This document shows, piece after piece, positions 62,462-64,000 of a stretch of DNA of 64,000 bases (positions within the stretch are counted from its first letter, which is position 1; each line of letters opens with the position of its first letter). The stretch comes from Pseudoalteromonas marina (GTDB lineage: Bacteria; Pseudomonadota; Gammaproteobacteria; Enterobacterales; Alteromonadaceae): the NCBI RefSeq assembly GCF_000238335.3, contig NZ_AHCB03000005.1, positions 1,550,001-1,614,000 on the forward strand. The letters are read 5' to 3'. The notes beneath the pieces are model-generated. The model saw only the letters and a program-made list of their open reading frames with translations. It did no database searches and was not told the DNA's origin. The translations under genes and the position numbers were made by a program.

Positions 62462-64000
62462 ATGGCCCAAAAGCAGTGGTATAAAGGTGCGGTTATTTAT
62501 CAAGTTTACCCGCGTAGCTTTCAAGATAGCAACAACGACGGTATTGGTGATTTAAGAGGAATAATTAATCGTATTGATTATATTAAGAGCTTAGGTGTTG
62601 ATGCTATTTGGATTTCGCCATTTTTTAAATCTCCTATGAAAGATTTTGGTTACGATATTAGTGACTACCGTGATATTGACCCTTTATTTGGCAATTTAAA
62701 CGACTTCGACGAGCTTATTGAACAAGCACACGACCGCGATATTAAAATTATTATCGATCAGGTATTAAGCCATACGTCAGATCAACATCAATGGTTTTTA
62801 GACAGCCGAGAAAACCAAAGTAACGACAAAGCCGACTGGTATGTGTGGGCTGACTCTAAAGAAGACGGCACTGCACCAAATAACTGGTTATCAATTTTTG
62901 GCGGCGGTGCATGGCAATGGGAACCACGCAGAGGGCAATACTACCTTCATAACTTTTTAACTGAACAACCCGATTTAAATTTTCATAACCCAGATGTTAG
63001 AAAAGCAGTGCTAGATAACGTTGAGTTTTGGCTTAAAAAAGGCGTTGATGGTTTTAGACTAGATGCCATTAACTTTTGTTATCATGATGCGCAGCTTCGT
63101 GATAACCCTGCAAAACCAAAAGAAAAACGCCAAGGCCGTGGTTTCAGTGAAGACAACCCTTACGCATTTCAATACCACTATTACAATAATACCCAACCTG
63201 AAAATATTGAGTTTATGCAAGATATTCGTGCGTTACTTAATAAATACCCAGGCACTGTATCACTGGGTGAAATTTCGTCAGAGGACTCTTTAGCCACTAT
63301 GGCAGAGTACACACAAGGCGGTGATAAGCTGCATATGGGTTATAGCTTTGAGCTTTTGACTAACGATTATTCAAGTGAGTATATAAGAACAACCGTGCAA
63401 ACCCTTGAAAAAGGAATGACAGAAGGCTGGCCTTGTTGGGCGTTTAGCAATCACGACGTTGAACGTGTAGCAAGCCGTTGGAGTCAAAATGGCGAAGTTA
63501 ATTCACAGCAATGTAAAATGCTCACCGCCCTACTCGCATCCTTGCGCGGTAGCGTATGTATGTACCAAGGTGAAGAATTAGGCCTAGGGGAAGCAAACGT
63601 AGCCTTTGAGGATTTGCAAGACCCGTATGGAATAACCTTTTGGCCAAACTTTAAAGGCCGTGATGGCTGTAGAACGCCGATGCCATGGGATAATGCCGAT
63701 TTACACCATGCGGGCTTTAGTGACACTAAGCCATGGCTGCCTGTAGACGAGCAGCATAAACAGCAATCAGTAAAACAGCAAACACATGATCATGATTCTA
63801 CCTTAAATGCTTATCGTGAATTTATGGCGTGGCGAAAAACAAAAACCGTGCTACTTGAAGGCGATATTGAATTTATTAACACACATGAGCCTGTACTTGC
63901 TTTTTACAGAACATTCGAAAATGAAAAAATGTTGTGTGTTTTTAATTTAAGTGGCACTGAAGCATCGCTATCAATGCCAACTGATGTATTAACAGAGTTT
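62462..64000 (+). CDS. GH13 alpha-glucosidase (oligo-glucosidase type), C-terminus cut
   Basis: Cytoplasmic enzyme that splits maltose and short dextrins to glucose. The 513 codons present have no signal peptide. WYKGAVIYQVYPRSFQDSNNDGIGDLRGI starts the barrel; DQVLSHTSDQH, LSIFGGGAWQWEPRRGQYYLHNF, the nucleophile Asp201 in GFRLDAINF, the acid Glu270 in SLGEISS and His331-Asp332 in SNHDVER identify the GH13 alpha-glucosidase group. Only some 25-30 residues should be missing at the right edge. GGAG precedes the ATG. Together with Glk it feeds glucose 6-phosphate into Edd/Eda. Divergent from the starch receptor and probably under the same repressor. Confidence 0.94.
   Translation, partial: MAQKQWYKGAVIYQVYPRSFQDSNNDGIGDLRGIINRIDYIKSLGVDAIWISPFFKSPMKDFGYDISDYRDIDPLFGNLNDFDELIEQAHDRDIKIIIDQVLSHTSDQHQWFLDSRENQSNDKADWYVWADSKEDGTAPNNWLSIFGGGAWQWEPRRGQYYLHNFLTEQPDLNFHNPDVRKAVLDNVEFWLKKGVDGFRLDAINFCYHDAQLRDNPAKPKEKRQGRGFSEDNPYAFQYHYYNNTQPENIEFMQDIRALLNKYPGTVSLGEISSEDSLATMAEYTQGGDKLHMGYSFELLTNDYSSEYIRTTVQTLEKGMTEGWPCWAFSNHDVERVASRWSQNGEVNSQQCKMLTALLASLRGSVCMYQGEELGLGEANVAFEDLQDPYGITFWPNFKGRDGCRTPMPWDNADLHHAGFSDTKPWLPVDEQHKQQSVKQQTHDHDSTLNAYREFMAWRKTKTVLLEGDIEFINTHEPVLAFYRTFENEKMLCVFNLSGTEASLSMPTDVLTEF

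Overview
The window reads as a chromosomal segment of a marine gammaproteobacterium of the order Alteromonadales, most likely Pseudoalteromonas. Pointers are the AT-rich base composition, the thrS-infC and lolCDE operons of gammaproteobacterial type, several TonB-dependent receptors, an Entner-Doudoroff operon run by LacI-type operators, and a starch/maltodextrin locus with a tryptophan-halogenase-like flavoprotein. This assignment rests on recognised protein families only; no database was searched.

Layout. 1-2258: infC (cut by the left edge, ATT start) and thrS. 2616-6798: a DUF3010 protein, an acyl-CoA synthetase, a membrane diguanylate cyclase and a YehS protein. 6905-10056: lolC-lolD-lolE for lipoprotein release. 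10194-13230: a LysR regulator divergent from the formaldehyde-detoxifying pair frmA-fghA. 13184-19556: a small lipoprotein, an MgtC-type membrane protein, an exported TonB-fold protein, a FabY-type ketoacyl synthase divergent from a GlxA-like AraC regulator, and a second diguanylate cyclase. 19745-22781: a RimK-like ATP-grasp ligase, a GNAT/C39-peptidase fusion and an MgtC-type protein in tandem. 23440-26350: small unrelated genes on one strand between yjdM and a GreA/B-type gene, two of the gaps holding attC-like sites, so probably an integron-cassette island without an integrase. 26947-30283: secD-secF preceded by an exported protein whose C-terminus carries the arrest motif of Vibrio VemP. 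30378-36672: an Atm1-type ABC exporter, an M13 metallopeptidase, a YebC-family protein and a leucine-rich-repeat protein kinase.

36739-64000 is dominated by sugar and peptide catabolism. edd-eda-gap form an Entner-Doudoroff operon; two TGACACCGGTGTCA operators precede edd and a third lies in the glk promoter, between glk-lacI and a second lacI gene. A large TonB-dependent receptor with a calcium-loop-like insert is followed by an S9 peptidase. The starch locus runs leftward from 61801: TonB-dependent receptor, halogenase-like flavoprotein, periplasmic GH13, lipoprotein GH13 amylase, MFS sugar transporter and lipoprotein GH15 glucoamylase, with a cytoplasmic GH13 alpha-glucosidase (cut by the right edge) on the other strand. 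Three near-identical palindromes (TGCATACGTATGCA type) mark its promoters. Together: receptor takes maltodextrin across the outer membrane, surface or periplasmic hydrolases shorten it, the transporter imports maltose or glucose, alpha-glucosidase and Glk make glucose 6-phosphate, and Edd, Eda and Gap carry it onward.

The most striking element is the vemP-like gene upstream of secDF. Besides the arrest motif, the bases just after its stop codon are complementary to the secD Shine-Dalgarno region, the arrangement expected for secretion-monitored translational control. Second is the cassette island, with one cassette (24482-25085) bounded by two attC-like sites.
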